A stretch of DNA of 64,000 nucleotides from Oryzibacter oryziterrae (GCF_021864535.1 NZ_JAKJIC010000015.1:57288-121287), one strand, 5' to 3'; positions 37,091 through 48,880 are shown, numbered from the stretch's first letter. Translations and numbers: made by a program. The notes: generated from the letters alone by a model not told the origin.

Positions 37091-37765
37091 TTACCAGAAC
37101 TTCATGCGATTCCAGAAGGATGGCTTGGGCTGGTTGTCCTCGGGTGTCTCCGTGGTCACCGGCACACCCGGAGCCGGCTGCAGATAGGCAACCGGGGGCT
37201 CGACAAGCGCGCGACGGCGCGGCGTGCCGTCGGGACCGTAGACACCGGTACCGTCGATGCCACTGCTCTGCATCTGGCCGATCTGATGGGGCAGCAGCGG
37301 CTTGTCATCCTGACGCTCTTCGCCGGGCGTGCGCACATGGCCTGTGCGCTTGGTCGGCAGCGCGCCAGCCATCAGCTCACCGGAGGGAACGGCAGCGTCG
37401 CCATCACGGGCATCCTCACGGGCCTGCGACTCGCGCAGCATGCGGGCACGGGCGAGATCGTTGTCGTCGGGCCAATTGGGCAGGGACGCGACCTGGTTGG
37501 GCGCCTCAGGCGCCACCAGCGTCGTGGTCGACGGCGGCACGACCAAAGGTGCGCGCGGGGTGTAATTGATGGGCTTCTGCCGTGCAGGCACGGCGCCGAC
37601 ACCTTCCATCAAGGCGCGCCCGATGGAAGGATTCGGCACCTCGGTTTCCGGGTCGTCATCGTTGGCTGTGGGGCCCATGGATGAGCAGGCGGCGAGACTG
37701 GCCGAGAGAACAGCGAGAATCGCAAAACGCTTTCCGACTTCAAAACTCATCTTCGTTCCCGCCAT
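37091..37765 (-). CDS. Predicted lipoprotein of unknown function
   Basis: This 224-residue protein has a lipoprotein signal (AILAVLSASLAACSS, lipobox LAAC) and a mature part that is rich in proline and charged residues and looks largely disordered, ending QPKPSFWNRMKFW. I do not recognise a domain. The start could be ATG 37765 or ATG 37750; the second leaves a shorter and more usual n-region. Lipoproteins of this kind follow lspA in several alphaproteobacteria, sometimes annotated DUF3035; the match here is by position, not proven by sequence. Confidence 0.7.
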   Translation of the reverse strand: MAGTKMSFEVGKRFAILAVLSASLAACSSMGPTANDDDPETEVPNPSIGRALMEGVGAVPARQKPINYTPRAPLVVPPSTTTLVAPEAPNQVASLPNWPDDNDLARARMLRESQAREDARDGDAAVPSGELMAGALPTKRTGHVRTPGEERQDDKPLLPHQIGQMQSSGIDGTGVYGPDGTPRRRALVEPPVAYLQPAPGVPVTTETPEDNQPKPSFWNRMKFW

Positions 37766-37849
37766 CACAATGCCTTTGGCGCCGGAGAGCGCCGAGACCA
37801 GTCCGCAGCCGGACAAACACGGCCAAAGCCGCACGGTCTTTCGCCTCAG

Positions 37850-38365
37850 TTAGCCGGATTTTGCGGCGTCACTATGGCTCTTGCCGAAGGAGTCATACAG
37901 GAGAGCGGCCACGCCTGCAACGATGGCGCAATCGGCAAGATTGAATACGTACCAGGAAAAGCTCAAAATGTGGAAATAGACGAAGTCGACCACGGCGCCA
38001 TAGGCAACGCGATCGATGAAGTTGCCGATGGCACCGCCGACGATCAGGGAAAGACCGAAGATGGTCAGGCGATGACTGGCTCTGACCATCCAGGTGACCA
38101 GAGCCAGCGTGGCAACAACGGTGAAGCCGACCAGCAGCCAGCGGCCGAGAGCGCTGTCCTGCTGGAAGAGGCCATAGGAAATACCTCGGTTCCAGGTCAG
38201 CACGAGCTCAAGGCCCGGCGCCACCGTGAGGCGTTCGCCGAGCGGCAGGTCGCTGACGTTGAGAACCCAGTATTTGCTGGCCTGATCGGCCAGCACCGTC
38301 AGGCCAACCCCGGCGAAGGCCGCAAGACGTGTCTTCATCGCGGAAACAGCGGGATTGGCCAGCAT
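37850..38365 (-). CDS. lspA: Lipoprotein signal peptidase (signal peptidase II)
   Basis: LspA cleaves diacylated prolipoproteins in the inner membrane. The 171-residue protein has four membrane helices. The catalytic aspartates lie in GGAIGNFIDR and FNLADCAIV, and the conserved NRGISYG loop is present. The ATG at 38365 starts ten bases after the ileS stop, so it is co-transcribed with ileS. An internal ATG at 38338 is a second choice. It could process the lipoprotein encoded just downstream. Confidence 0.95.
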   Translation of the reverse strand: MLANPAVSAMKTRLAAFAGVGLTVLADQASKYWVLNVSDLPLGERLTVAPGLELVLTWNRGISYGLFQQDSALGRWLLVGFTVVATLALVTWMVRASHRLTIFGLSLIVGGAIGNFIDRVAYGAVVDFVYFHILSFSWYVFNLADCAIVAGVAALLYDSFGKSHSDAAKSG

Positions 38366-38375
38366 GGATGCCCCG

Positions 38376-41300
38376 TCAGAGTCCGAGTTCACGCAGGGCG
38401 GCTGCGTCGCGCAAGGAGACGTCAGGATAGGCGGGATCGGTGCCGACTTCCGGCAGGATGCGCCAGGAACGGGCGCATTTCTTGCCGACCGCCAGCTTGG
38501 GCACCACGCCGACCGGAGTGCCATCCTCAAGACGGAAGGCACCCTCGGGCGAGGCCGAGCCGGTCACTTCGATCTGCGAGGTGATGCAGATCTCGGCAAA
38601 GTCGAGCCCATCCAGCGCGGCGAGCAGGTCGGCATCCTCCACGTAAACGGCCGGGGCCGCTTCCAGCGAGGACCCGATACGCTTCTCGCGACGCTCGATC
38701 TCGAGCGCGCCCGTGACGGCACGGCGCACCTTCTTGACCTTATCCCACTTGGCGGCGAGGTCCGGGTTGGTCCACTCGGCCGGGATGGCCGGGAAGAGTT
38801 CGAGATGCACCGAGACACCTTCACCGGGGTTGCGATCGAGCCAGGCTTCCTCGGCGGTGAAGGGGATGAGCGGCGCCAGCCACTTCACCAGCGCGTCGAA
38901 CAGCTGTGCCACCACATAGAGCGACGCCTTGCGCTTGATCGACGACTTCGGATCGCAATAGAGCGCGTCCTTGCGGATGTCGAAGTAGAAGGCGCTGAGG
39001 TCGATGTTCATGAAGTTGAGCACGGACGCGAAGGAGCGCTTGAAGTCGTAGGTGGTGTAACCCTCGACCACGTCGACGCCCACTTCGGCGAGCTTGTGCA
39101 GCATGGCCTTCTCAAGCTCGGGCAGGTCGGCATAGGCGACGACCGTGCCATCGTAATGCTTCAGCGTGCCGAGCATCCAGCGGATGGTGTTGCGGATCTT
39201 GCGATAGGCGTCGGAATTGCTGTCGAGGATCTTCTTGCCGATGCGCTGGTCTTCCCAGTAATCGGTGGAGGCGACCCAGAGACGCAGGATGTCGGCGCCG
39301 GACTGCTTGATCACGTCCTGCGGCAGCACCTGGTTGCCGAGCGACTTGGACATCTTGCGCCCGTCCTCGGCCATGGTGAAGCCATGGGTCACCACCGCGT
39401 TATAGGGCGCGCGGCCGTTGACGCCGCAGCTTTCGAGCAGCGAGGAATGGAACCAGCCGCGATGCTGGTCCGAGCCTTCGAGGTAAACGTCGGCCGGCCA
39501 CTTGAGGTCGGGACGGTGCTTGAGCACGAACTCATGGGTCGAGCCGCTATCGAACCAGACGTCAAGGATGTCGCGCACCTGCTCCCAATGGTCCATGTTG
39601 TCGACGAAGCCGGCCAGGAAGCGTTCCTTGGCACCGTCGGCGAACCAGGCATCGGCGCCTTCGGCCTCGAAGGCCTCCTTGAGGCGGGCGGCATAGTCGT
39701 CATTGCGATCGAACTGCGGGCCAGGCAGCAGCTGGCCGGTCTCGACATTGCGGAACACGGCGATCGGCACGCCCCAGGCGCGCTGACGCGACAGCACCCA
39801 GTCGGGACGGTTCTCGATCATCGAGCGCAGGCGGGTCTGGCCAGCCGGCGGGTAGAAGTCGGTGGAATCGATGGCGGCGAGCGCCTTGTCGCGCAGGGTC
39901 AGACCGTCGACCGAGCGGTCCATGTAGACGAACCACTGCGGCGTGTTGCGGAAGATGACCGGCTTCTTGGAACGCCAGGAATGCGGATAGGTGTGCTTGA
40001 GACGGCCACGGGCGACCATGCGACCGGCGGCGGCGAGCGCGTCGATGACGGCCTGGTTGGCGTCGCCCTTCTCGCCCTTGTCGGTAAGCACGCGCTTGCC
40101 CTCGAAGCCGGGCGCGTCCTTGGTATAGAAGCCGTCGTCGTCCACGGGGAAGGGAATGGTGGTGTCGATGCCGCGCGAGGTGAGCTCGTGGGCGTGATCC
40201 ATCCAGACTTCAAAGTCCTCGCGGCCATGGCTCGGTGCGGTGTGGACGAAGCCGGTGCCGGTGTCATCGGTGACATGGTCACCGGCCAGCATGGGCACAT
40301 CGAAGGTGTAGCCGAGGTTCTGCAGCGGATGGCCGCAGCGGATCGACGACAGTTCTTCGGCGGTGACCGTACGGCGACGCTCGAAGGCCACGACCTTGGC
40401 CTGCTTGAACACGCCTTCGGCCAGGGCGTCGGCGAGGATCAGGCGGTCGCCGACCTTCACCCAGTTGTCCTCGGGCGCCTCGGTGACCTTGTAGAGGCCA
40501 TAGGCGATCTTCTTGGAATAGGAGACGGCGCGGTTGCCCGGGATGGTCCAGGGGGTGGTGGTCCAGATCACCACGGACGCGCCGGCGAGCGACTCATTGT
40601 GCTCGATGGCCGCGTCGGGGCCGATCTTGGAGAGCTGGCGCGAGCGCTCCTGGATGCGGTCGAGCCAGGTGGTGTTGCCGCCGAACTCGCGGGTGACGGG
40701 GAACTTCACCCAGATGGTGTCGGACTGGTAGTCCTGATACTCCACCTCGGCCTCGGCCAGCGCGGTCTTCTCGACCACCGACCACATCACCGGCTTGGAG
40801 CCGCGATAGAGCTGGCCGGAGACGGCGAACTTCAGAAGCTCGCCGGCGATGACCGCCTCGGAGAAGAAGTCCATGGTGGTGTAGGGATTGGCAAAGTCGC
40901 CCTCGACGCCCAGGCGGCGGAATTCCTCGGCCTGGATGCCGATCCACTTCTGCGCATAGGCACGGCATTCGCGGCGCAGTTCGTTGATGGGAACTTCGTC
41001 CTTGTTCTTGCCCTTGGCACGATATTCTTCCTCGACCTTCCACTCGATGGGCAGGCCGTGGCAGTCCCAGCCGGGGACGTAATTGCTGTCATAGCCCATC
41101 ATCTGGCGCGAACGGGTGATCAGATCCTTGAGGATCTTGTTCAGCGCGTGACCGATGTGCAGATGGCCGTTGGCATAGGGAGGGCCGTCGTGCAGGACGA
41201 ACTTCTCGCGCCCCTTGGAGGTTTCGCGCAGGCGCTTGTAGAGCTGCATCTCGTCCCAGCGGGCGAGCAGCTGCGGCTCCTTCTGCGGCAGGCCGGCGCG

Positions 41301-41390
41301 CATGGGGAACTCGGTTTCGGGCAGATTGAGCGTAGCGGAGTAATCGCGGGTCGGCGCCGCTTCGGACGACGGGGCGGAAGTCTCGGTCAT
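38376..41390 (-). CDS. ileS: Isoleucyl-tRNA synthetase
   Basis: IleRS charges tRNA-Ile and edits misactivated valine. The 1004-residue protein has the class I motif HIGH at residues 78-81 ([11 protein letters not shown]), the KMSKS loop in [10 protein letters not shown], a CP1 editing domain with [11 protein letters not shown] between them, and an anticodon-binding domain. The length is normal for alphaproteobacteria. ribF usually lies directly upstream of ileS in this group; here an unrelated gene separates them. Confidence 0.97.
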   Translation of the reverse strand: MTETSAPSSEAAPTRDYSATLNLPETEFPMRAGLPQKEPQLLARWDEMQLYKRLRETSKGREKFVLHDGPPYANGHLHIGHALNKILKDLITRSRQMMGYDSNYVPGWDCHGLPIEWKVEEEYRAKGKNKDEVPINELRRECRAYAQKWIGIQAEEFRRLGVEGDFANPYTTMDFFSEAVIAGELLKFAVSGQLYRGSKPVMWSVVEKTALAEAEVEYQDYQSDTIWVKFPVTREFGGNTTWLDRIQERSRQLSKIGPDAAIEHNESLAGASVVIWTTTPWTIPGNRAVSYSKKIAYGLYKVTEAPEDNWVKVGDRLILADALAEGVFKQAKVVAFERRRTVTAEELSSIRCGHPLQNLGYTFDVPMLAGDHVTDDTGTGFVHTAPSHGREDFEVWMDHAHELTSRGIDTTIPFPVDDDGFYTKDAPGFEGKRVLTDKGEKGDANQAVIDALAAAGRMVARGRLKHTYPHSWRSKKPVIFRNTPQWFVYMDRSVDGLTLRDKALAAIDSTDFYPPAGQTRLRSMIENRPDWVLSRQRAWGVPIAVFRNVETGQLLPGPQFDRNDDYAARLKEAFEAEGADAWFADGAKERFLAGFVDNMDHWEQVRDILDVWFDSGSTHEFVLKHRPDLKWPADVYLEGSDQHRGWFHSSLLESCGVNGRAPYNAVVTHGFTMAEDGRKMSKSLGNQVLPQDVIKQSGADILRLWVASTDYWEDQRIGKKILDSNSDAYRKIRNTIRWMLGTLKHYDGTVVAYADLPELEKAMLHKLAEVGVDVVEGYTTYDFKRSFASVLNFMNIDLSAFYFDIRKDALYCDPKSSIKRKASLYVVAQLFDALVKWLAPLIPFTAEEAWLDRNPGEGVSVHLELFPAIPAEWTNPDLAAKWDKVKKVRRAVTGALEIERREKRIGSSLEAAPAVYVEDADLLAALDGLDFAEICITSQIEVTGSASPEGAFRLEDGTPVGVVPKLAVGKKCARSWRILPEVGTDPAYPDVSLRDAAALRELGL

Positions 41391-41639
41391 GAACAGATCT
41401 CGTCAGGCAGAATTGGTCTTGGAAGGCAGGGCGTTGAAGTACCCGCCGGCGATAGGCCAAAGGCGATTGGTTCCCGGTCCCATGATGCTGTCCGTCACCG
41501 ACGGGCAATCTGGGCCGGGCCTGTAATTCGCTCTCTTCGCGCGCGCGTCCAGACGCGTCTGTCTTGGCTCCACATGGGCGGGAGTTCTAGCGGGAAAAAG
41601 AAGATAAATAAAGGGCGGGTATATCCGAACTCAGCTTAA

Positions 41640-42962
41640 TCACTGATTGGCATTGTTTTCGGTCTCGGTCTCAGCCTCGCGCTCACGCAGCCAATCGCGG
41701 GCCAGCCGGACCGTGTCCTTGTCGGCATCGTGGAGGCACTCGGCAACCAACGGGTCTGAAAGCACTTTCAGTCTCGCCATTTGACCCACGATGCCAGTGC
41801 GGCAGAGCGAGCAAGGCGTTTCCCGGTATGCCCAGGTCAGGAGTTGCTCCCAATCCGAGGACGGATCGCCGTGCACTTCCGCAAGGGTACGAAGACGCAT
41901 GCCAAGACCATGGATCACCTGATCATCCGCCTCACAGGACTTGAGGGACGACAAGATCAATGCCGCGTCGCCGGCTTCATAATTCTGCTGCAGCAGGTAG
42001 AGAGCGATCTCAATCCGGCCTGGTGTAGCAAGAGCGTCGAGGGCCAAGCGCCGCACATCGGGGTGCCTCACCTGGCCGACAATGTCCGCGATCGGGAGCG
42101 CCTTGAGATTGTCCGACGACAGCAGCTTCTCGACCAGAGGTTCAAGCGCCAAAGGATAGGGGCGCGCCTTGAAGAGCCTTGCGTAGCGCCAGAGACGGTT
42201 CGGCACCTGCTCGGCCAACATCGCATGCGCTGCGGCTTCCAGATCCGATACGGTCGCCTGTCTGATCCAATGTTTCGTGAAGCGAAGAAACTTCTCGTCA
42301 CGCGCGATCAGTTCGGCGAAGGGCACATAGGGTTCATCGGGAGGCCGTGGCTCTTGCGGTGGGTGCTCGTATTGACGGAAGAGCGCATCGAGAAAGGAGT
42401 TCTGCCGGCGCGCAAGCATGAGCCGATCCCGATCGGCGGGGCTCAACTCGCCGAGTTCGTCCACCAAGGCACCAAAGAGCCAACCCCAGTCGTCCTGTGC
42501 TGAACTCAAAACTGCATGGAAATGGCGTGCAACGAAGGAAAGGCCATCAATCCCTTCCAGACGAACCAGCGCAAGGAGATATGCCGATCCGCCGTCCTCG
42601 ACGGCGCCCGATGTCGCAAAGGTGCGAAGGAGCTCTCGATCGAAGGTCGGGTCTTGCTGTGCGAAGAGACAAAGGATGGAAAAGCACTGGACTCTGTCAC
42701 AGGGCGGCGTGGATCCGCCTGGATCGGTCAAGGCGGCGAGCAGGGCGTCCCGATACATACCCGGGTTGCCGGTGGCCTTGATGAGTTCGAAGAAATACCC
42801 CTCGCGGCTATCCTCAAGTTGCTTATCGTAGGTCTGAGCGGTCAGGCAGGCTTCGAGCAAGGCTGCCTGATGGTCCGCGTTGTCAGGCTGAGCCAACAGG
42901 ATCAGCATGGCGCGCCCAGTGCCTTTCCTCAGAGCGTTCCTGAAATCGTCAGACGCGTTCAA
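41640..42962 (-). CDS. Uncharacterised alpha-helical repeat-like protein
   Basis: I do not recognise this 440-residue protein. It has no signal peptide or membrane helix. It is built of amphipathic helices of about 12-18 residues with short turns, for example ALEPLVEKLLSSDNLKAL then VRHPDVRRLALDALATPGR, which suggests a HEAT-like scaffold. One C-x2-C pair (CSLC) occurs near residue 390. Its base composition is visibly lower in GC than its neighbours. It sits between ribF and ileS, genes normally adjacent in Hyphomicrobiales, so it is probably an insertion. It may bind protein or nucleic acid; no function is assigned. Confidence 0.8.
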   Translation of the reverse strand: MNASDDFRNALRKGTGRAMLILLAQPDNADHQAALLEACLTAQTYDKQLEDSREGYFFELIKATGNPGMYRDALLAALTDPGGSTPPCDRVQCFSILCLFAQQDPTFDRELLRTFATSGAVEDGGSAYLLALVRLEGIDGLSFVARHFHAVLSSAQDDWGWLFGALVDELGELSPADRDRLMLARRQNSFLDALFRQYEHPPQEPRPPDEPYVPFAELIARDEKFLRFTKHWIRQATVSDLEAAAHAMLAEQVPNRLWRYARLFKARPYPLALEPLVEKLLSSDNLKALPIADIVGQVRHPDVRRLALDALATPGRIEIALYLLQQNYEAGDAALILSSLKSCEADDQVIHGLGMRLRTLAEVHGDPSSDWEQLLTWAYRETPCSLCRTGIVGQMARLKVLSDPLVAECLHDADKDTVRLARDWLREREAETETENNANQ

Positions 42963-42994
42963 CGAGGCCTCCGGGGGTGGATCGTCAGATCCGG

Positions 42995-43978
42995 TCAGGA
43001 CATCCTGGACCTCAAGGCCAGATCCAGCGGGGAATACTGGTCGAAGGCATTGAGGATCTGCCGGCCCTCTTCGGCGTCGCGGTTCATCTGGGCGACGAGG
43101 GCGGCGATGCCGTCGAACTTCATTTCGGGGCGAAGATAGCTGACGGGGGTGATGGCCAGCGTCTTGCCGTAGAGGTCGCCCGCGTAGTCGAAGACGAAGG
43201 TCTCGAAGACGGGGTTGCCGTTGTCGAAGGTCGGGCGGCGGCCCCAGCTGGCGACGCCGGCATGGCGGGTGCCGTCGAAATCGGCGAAGACGGCGTAGAT
43301 GCCCTGGCCGAGGCGCACCTGTTCGGGCAGGCGGATGTTGGCGGTGGGAAAGCCGATGGTACGGCCGCGCTTGTCACCATCGACGACGACGCCTTCAAAG
43401 AACCAGCGCCAGCCAAGCAGGCCGGCCGCTTCGGCGATATTGCCCTCGGAGAGGCGGTCGCGCACGGCGCTCGAGGAGACGGTGAAGCCGTCTTCTGTCT
43501 CGAAGGGCTCGATGATCTCGACGTCAAAGCCGTAGCGCGCGCCAAGTTCGGCGAGCAGCGTCGGCGTGCCGCGCCGGCCGGAGCCGAAATGGAAGTTCCA
43601 GCCGATGGCCACGTAGCGGATGGCAAGCTGGTCGACGAGCACCGACTTGACGAACTCTTCCGGCGTCATGGCGGCGAACAGGCTGTCGAAATGGATTGAG
43701 ACCATGGCCTTGAGGCCGATGGCTTCCGCAAGGCGCGCCTTGACCGAGGGTGGCGTCAGGCGGAAGACGGCGTGATCGGGACGGAAGACGTCGCGCGGAT
43801 GCGGCTCGAAGGTGAGCCCGATCGCCGGTACACCGATCCTGTCGCCTGCCGCAATCGCCGCGCCGAGCACGGCCTGGTGGCCGCGATGCATGCCGTCGAA
43901 GTTGCCGATGGCGAGCGCCCCGCCCTTGAGGGAGGCGGGAACGGACGAAAGATCGAAGGACTGAAAGGCAGAGGACAT
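42995..43978 (-). CDS. ribF: Bifunctional riboflavin kinase / FAD synthetase
   Basis: RibF phosphorylates riboflavin to FMN and adenylylates FMN to FAD. The 327-residue protein has an N-terminal nucleotidyltransferase domain with GNFDGMHRGHQAVL and the ISSTR-like VSSSAVRDRL, and a C-terminal riboflavin-kinase barrel with GRTIGFPTANI and the catalytic glutamate in FETFVFDYAGDLYGK. The start at 43978 begins MSSAFQSFDL; the frame extends to 44086. It lies 32 bases before the uncharacterised gene at 41640-42962. Confidence 0.96.
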   Translation of the reverse strand: MSSAFQSFDLSSVPASLKGGALAIGNFDGMHRGHQAVLGAAIAAGDRIGVPAIGLTFEPHPRDVFRPDHAVFRLTPPSVKARLAEAIGLKAMVSIHFDSLFAAMTPEEFVKSVLVDQLAIRYVAIGWNFHFGSGRRGTPTLLAELGARYGFDVEIIEPFETEDGFTVSSSAVRDRLSEGNIAEAAGLLGWRWFFEGVVVDGDKRGRTIGFPTANIRLPEQVRLGQGIYAVFADFDGTRHAGVASWGRRPTFDNGNPVFETFVFDYAGDLYGKTLAITPVSYLRPEMKFDGIAALVAQMNRDAEEGRQILNAFDQYSPLDLALRSRMS

Positions 43979-44165
43979 GGGCAGACCAGCACGAGTGCGG
44001 GAGGCGACGGGCGTCACATCCCCTTGAATCCAGAACAGCTTGCGCGGCTTGTTCGGTTCAACACCCAAAAGCCTCAGCCGCGTCATGATGCGCCGGGACC
44101 GTGCCGTGACGAGGCGATCCGGTCAAGGGAATTTCCGCATGGCCTTGCAAAGGTGAGGGGTGCGA

Positions 44166-44627
44166 TCAGTCGGCTGATGCCTCGCGCTCGGCCTCGGCGC
44201 GGCTTGGCACCATGACCATGGCCTCCCCTTCCAGCACCACCTTGGTGTCCACCGTGGCTTCGCAGTGAAGACGGGCGCGATGGCCCTTGTCGATGAGCTC
44301 GATGACCTCCACGGAGACCTCGATGACATCGCCGATGCGAACCGGCGCCTTGAACTTCAGCGTCTGCGACAGGTAGACCGCGCCCGGCCCCGGCAGGCGC
44401 ATGCCGAGGATGGCCGAGATGAGGCTCGCCGTATAAAGGCCGTGGGCGATGCGGCCGCCAAAGCGGGTGCGAGCGGCAAAATGCTCGGACAGATGAATGG
44501 GATTATGGTCGCCGGACAGCTGGGCGAAGCCGATGACGTCGGAAGACAGCACCGTCTTGAGATAGGTCTCGCGCATGCCGACGGCGAGATCCTCGAAGAA
44601 GAACTGCTTGATTTCGGGGATAGTCAT
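44166..44627 (-). CDS. MaoC-family (R)-specific enoyl-CoA hydratase-like protein
   Basis: The product is a 153-residue single hot-dog domain dehydratase. The hydratase motif with catalytic Asp and His is visible in SGDHNPIHLSEHFA, followed by FGGRIAHGLYTASLIS. Relatives hydrate trans-2-enoyl-CoA to (R)-3-hydroxyacyl-CoA for polyhydroxyalkanoate or fatty-acid metabolism. The ATG at 44627 with AGGAACG upstream is preferred over 44645. It frequently neighbours ribF in Hyphomicrobiales. Confidence 0.9.
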   Translation of the reverse strand: MTIPEIKQFFFEDLAVGMRETYLKTVLSSDVIGFAQLSGDHNPIHLSEHFAARTRFGGRIAHGLYTASLISAILGMRLPGPGAVYLSQTLKFKAPVRIGDVIEVSVEVIELIDKGHRARLHCEATVDTKVVLEGEAMVMVPSRAEAEREASAD

Positions 44628-45058
44628 GGCTCGTTCCTGTTCCACTCGCGCGTCAAATGCACCGGCGGTGCGTGAAATCAGGCGACCGGGCCTCCCCTTT
44701 TGCTGGCAGCCTAGCGGGCTTGCAAGGCGAACTTTCGGCGATGAGACGATTGGCCAATGTTCGGGATGGTTGGCGGATCGTTAACGGCAGAAACACAGCA
44801 ACGCCCCGTCGAAACATTTGCAAATGGCGGATCGCCGCCAAAAAAACGATTCAAATCGAAAAGACACGGTAAATCAAACGTTTCCAAAATCACCACTTTT
44901 CTGCCCGGGGCAAGATCTGCCAAGTTAACCTACTTTTCAGCTCCATGGCTTATGTTGAGGCATAAGCACGGGTTGCCCTCACGGGCTTTTCACCCGCCCG
45001 TGCCGGATTTGGCTCGTCATCGAGGCGCGGGTGGCGTCGCGGCAGTGTGGAGTAAACG
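44628..45058. other. 431-bp divergent region upstream of cheY
   Basis: No gene is seen. The second half (44820-44960) is AT-rich and should carry the cheY promoter. It contains TTAACCTA near 44924 and a GCTTATG/CATAAGC 7-bp hairpin around 44950-44970. Confidence 0.45.
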
Positions 45059-45442
45059 ATGGCACTGGACACTTCGATTCCGGTACTCGTGGTCGACGAT
45101 TACAAGACCATGATCCGAATCATCAGAAACCTGTTGAAGCAGCTCGGCTTTGAAGACGTCGATGAGGCGTCGGACGGCACCGAAGCGCTCGGCAAGATGA
45201 AGGAGCGCAAGTATGGGCTCGTCATCTCCGACTGGAACATGGAGCCGATGACCGGCTACGAACTGCTCAAGCAGGTTCGTGCGGACTCCGGCCTGGCGAA
45301 GACACCGTTCATCATGGTGACCGCCGAATCCAAGACGGAAAACGTGATCGCTGCCAAGAAGGCCGGCGTGAACAACTATATCGTGAAGCCCTTCAATGCG
45401 CCGACGCTGAAGAGCAAGATCGAGGCCGTCTTCGGCGACTGA
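45059..45442 (+). CDS. cheY: Chemotaxis response regulator CheY
   Basis: This is a single-domain receiver that, when phosphorylated, binds the flagellar switch. The 127-residue protein has Asp13/Asp14, phosphoacceptor Asp58 in ISDWNMEPM, Thr88 in MVTAES and Lys110 in VKPFN, all in canonical places, and no output domain. The SDWNMEPMTG sequence is typical of proteobacterial CheY. It is followed by a cheZ-like gene 214 bases downstream. No cheA or receptor gene is in the window. Confidence 0.95.
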   Translation: MALDTSIPVLVVDDYKTMIRIIRNLLKQLGFEDVDEASDGTEALGKMKERKYGLVISDWNMEPMTGYELLKQVRADSGLAKTPFIMVTAESKTENVIAAKKAGVNNYIVKPFNAPTLKSKIEAVFGD

Positions 45443-45479
45443 TGCCGAGTTGACAAAGCGGGTGAAACAAAGAGGTCCG

Positions 45480-45497
45480 GCGACCGTGTGCGGTCGC
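45480..45497. other. Small hairpin between cheY and cheZ
   Basis: GCGACCG and CGGTCGC pair perfectly around a TGTG tetraloop, 38 bases past the cheY stop. It may attenuate or protect the message; there is no U-tract. Confidence 0.3.
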
Positions 45498-45656
45498 TGG
45501 CCACACCTGCAGGCCAGACCATACGGCCAGCCAGGCTTAGTCGGCTTCAAAACCAACAAAAACCACGGCAGCGCCGTCCGCCGCGTGCAGCTGTCACTTT
45601 CCAAGGGCCGGCCCGCCTCGACGCCTGTCGATTGCCGCCCGTAGGGGGATGGAATT

Positions 45657-46292
45657 ATGTCGACCATGTCGGACGAGCATGTGGCTCGCATCATCGACTT
45701 TCTGAGGAACGAGCGTCGCGCCGAAGACGTGTCACTTGAAGACGTGATGCGCCTTGCCGAAATCATGGCCGAAAGCTTCCAGTCCCTGTTCGAAACCCTC
45801 GACGTGACCATTTATGCCGAGCTGGGCGAAATGGCGCACGAGATCGCCAACATGAAGGATGACCTGTCGCAGCTGCGGCTCGCCGACATGCGGTCCGAGC
45901 ATATTCCGACGGCCGGGCGTGAGCTCGATGCCATCGTCGAGGCGACGGAAGAAGCCACCAACACGATCATGTCGGCCGCCGAAGAGATCATGGGCGCAGA
46001 TCCCAGCGACCACGAAGCCTATCAGGCCGTGGTCAACGAGAAGATCATCGACATCTTCCAGGCCTGTTCCTTCCAGGACATCACGGGCCAGCGCATCTCC
46101 AAGGTCGTCACCACGCTGAATGCGCTGGACGTGCGCATCACGACGCTGGTGGAAAAGCTCAAGATCATGAAGATCACCGACGCTCCGCTGACCGAGACCG
46201 AGGAAGAGCGCCGCAAGCGCGAACTGATCCTGCACGGTCCGCAGTTCAAGGGCGAAGGCGTGAGCCAGGACGACATCGACGCCTATTTCTGA
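45657..46292 (+). CDS. CheZ-family protein phosphatase
   Basis: The 211-residue helical protein contains ACSFQDITGQRISKVV, matching the CheZ catalytic segment FQDLTGQ, whose Asp and Gln insert into the CheY active site; the equivalents are Asp141 and Gln145. The C-terminus GVSQDDIDAYF resembles the CheZ CheY-binding peptide. Long helices flank the motif, as in the CheZ four-helix bundle. The ATG at 45657 follows AGGGGGATGG. It probably dephosphorylates the CheY encoded just upstream. A paralog lies at 56453-57172. Confidence 0.9.
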   Translation: MSTMSDEHVARIIDFLRNERRAEDVSLEDVMRLAEIMAESFQSLFETLDVTIYAELGEMAHEIANMKDDLSQLRLADMRSEHIPTAGRELDAIVEATEEATNTIMSAAEEIMGADPSDHEAYQAVVNEKIIDIFQACSFQDITGQRISKVVTTLNALDVRITTLVEKLKIMKITDAPLTETEEERRKRELILHGPQFKGEGVSQDDIDAYF

Positions 46293-46320
46293 GCGTCGGT
46301 ATCCTTGAAGTTCAATGCAT

Positions 46321-46345
46321 GAAAAAGGCCCGTCGGGCCTTTTTC
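46321..46345 (+). terminator. Intrinsic terminator of cheY-cheZ
   Basis: GAAAAAGGCCCG-t-CGGGCCTTTTTC is a near-perfect A/T-flanked hairpin with a T5 run, 28 bases after the cheZ stop. Confidence 0.9.
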
Positions 46346-46352
46346 TCATTTG

Positions 46353-46479
46353 ATATCAATTCGCCAGAATGCTGACGCATTGGCTCATTGAGAACAATTC
46401 GTATTTCTCATTTGCGTCAAAGGCATGAGAAATTCGAATACGGAATACCAAGTGGAATTTTCAATGCCACTTGGTATGA
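46353..46479. repeat. Dispersed three-hairpin repeat, copy 3
   Basis: This copy aligns with 11446-11570 throughout. Stem 1 is AATGC-tgac-GCATT where copies 1 and 2 have GATGC/GCATC, a compensatory change. Stem 3 is TACCAAGTGGAATT/AATGCCACTTGGTA where copy 1 has TACCAAGAGTCATT/AATGACACTTGGTA, again with paired changes. It lies between the cheZ terminator and the groES promoter. Confidence 0.85.
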
Positions 46480-46611
46480 CGGTGCCCTCCATCGTGCTGT
46501 TGCCGGCGCAAGGGGGCGGCGGCCAATCGCCTGCCCGGAGGCTTGCGGAAACTTCCCCGGGCCCGAGCCGCGTCCAAGTTGCCTTGCGTTAGCCATTTCA
46601 TGCGCCGGCCC

Positions 46612-46640
46612 TTGACATCCCGGCCCCCCGAACCTATTTC
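46612..46640 (+). promoter_or_regulatory. groESL promoter
   Basis: TTGACA (46612-46617) and TATTTC (46635-46640) are separated by 17 bases. The same stretch, CTTGACAT with CCTATTTC, also resembles the alphaproteobacterial RpoH heat-shock promoter, so two sigma factors may use it. CIRCE lies immediately downstream. Confidence 0.75.
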
Positions 46641-46648
46641 ACCCTCGC

Positions 46649-46675
46649 TTGGCACTCACTACAGTCGAGTGCTAA
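46649..46675. promoter_or_regulatory. CIRCE operator (HrcA binding site)
   Basis: TTGGCACTC-N9-GAGTGCTAA matches the CIRCE inverted repeat TTAGCACTC-N9-GAGTGCTAA with one change in the left arm. It overlaps the likely transcription start of groESL, where HrcA represses until heat shock. Confidence 0.95.
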
Positions 46676-46756
46676 CAGCGTCTCATTGAGCCGCCTCAGA
46701 AGGTCCCGCCGCAAGGGCGCCGGGCCTGGAGCGGTAGATTTTTAGGAGCAGAACCC

Positions 46757-47044
46757 ATGAAGTTCCGTCCCCTGCACGACCGTGTTGTCGTTCGTCGGCT
46801 TGAGTCCGAAGAGCGTACCGCCGGCGGCATCATCATCCCCGACACCGCCAAGGAAAAGCCCCAGCAGGGCGAAGTCGTGGCTGTTGGCCCCGGCGCCCGC
46901 AACGACAAGGGCGAGCTCGTCGCCCTCGACGTGAAGGCCGGTGACAAGGTGCTGTTCGGCAAGTGGTCCGGCACCGAAGTCAAGATCGACGGTCAGGACC
47001 TCCTGATCATGAAGGAATCCGACGTGATGGGCATCATCGGCTGA
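46757..47044 (+). CDS. groES: Co-chaperonin GroES
   Basis: GroES is the 10-kDa lid of the GroEL folding chamber. The 95-residue protein begins [14 protein letters not shown], carries the mobile-loop region [17 protein letters not shown] that binds GroEL, and ends [12 protein letters not shown]. It is preceded by a GGAG ribosome site and followed after 52 bases by groEL. Transcription starts at the CIRCE-overlapped promoter. Confidence 0.98.
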   Translation: MKFRPLHDRVVVRRLESEERTAGGIIIPDTAKEKPQQGEVVAVGPGARNDKGELVALDVKAGDKVLFGKWSGTEVKIDGQDLLIMKESDVMGIIG

Positions 47045-47048
47045 TTGA

Positions 47049-48839
<1,791 letters not shown>

Positions 48840-48853
48840 ATGGAACACGATTG

Positions 48854-48880
48854 GGGCGTCGCGCAAGCGGCGCCCTTTTC
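48854..48880 (+). terminator. Intrinsic terminator of groESL
   Basis: GGGCGTCGC-gcaa-GCGGCGCCC, with one G-T pair and a tetraloop, is followed by TTTTC. It is the first hairpin with a T-run after groEL, downstream of the duplicated region. Confidence 0.8.

Noticed and set aside
38355..41639. A 1094-codon open frame on the plus strand
   Set aside because: It is entirely antisense to ileS, whose motifs are intact. High GC keeps the opposite frame open, and the translation is low-complexity without any domain.
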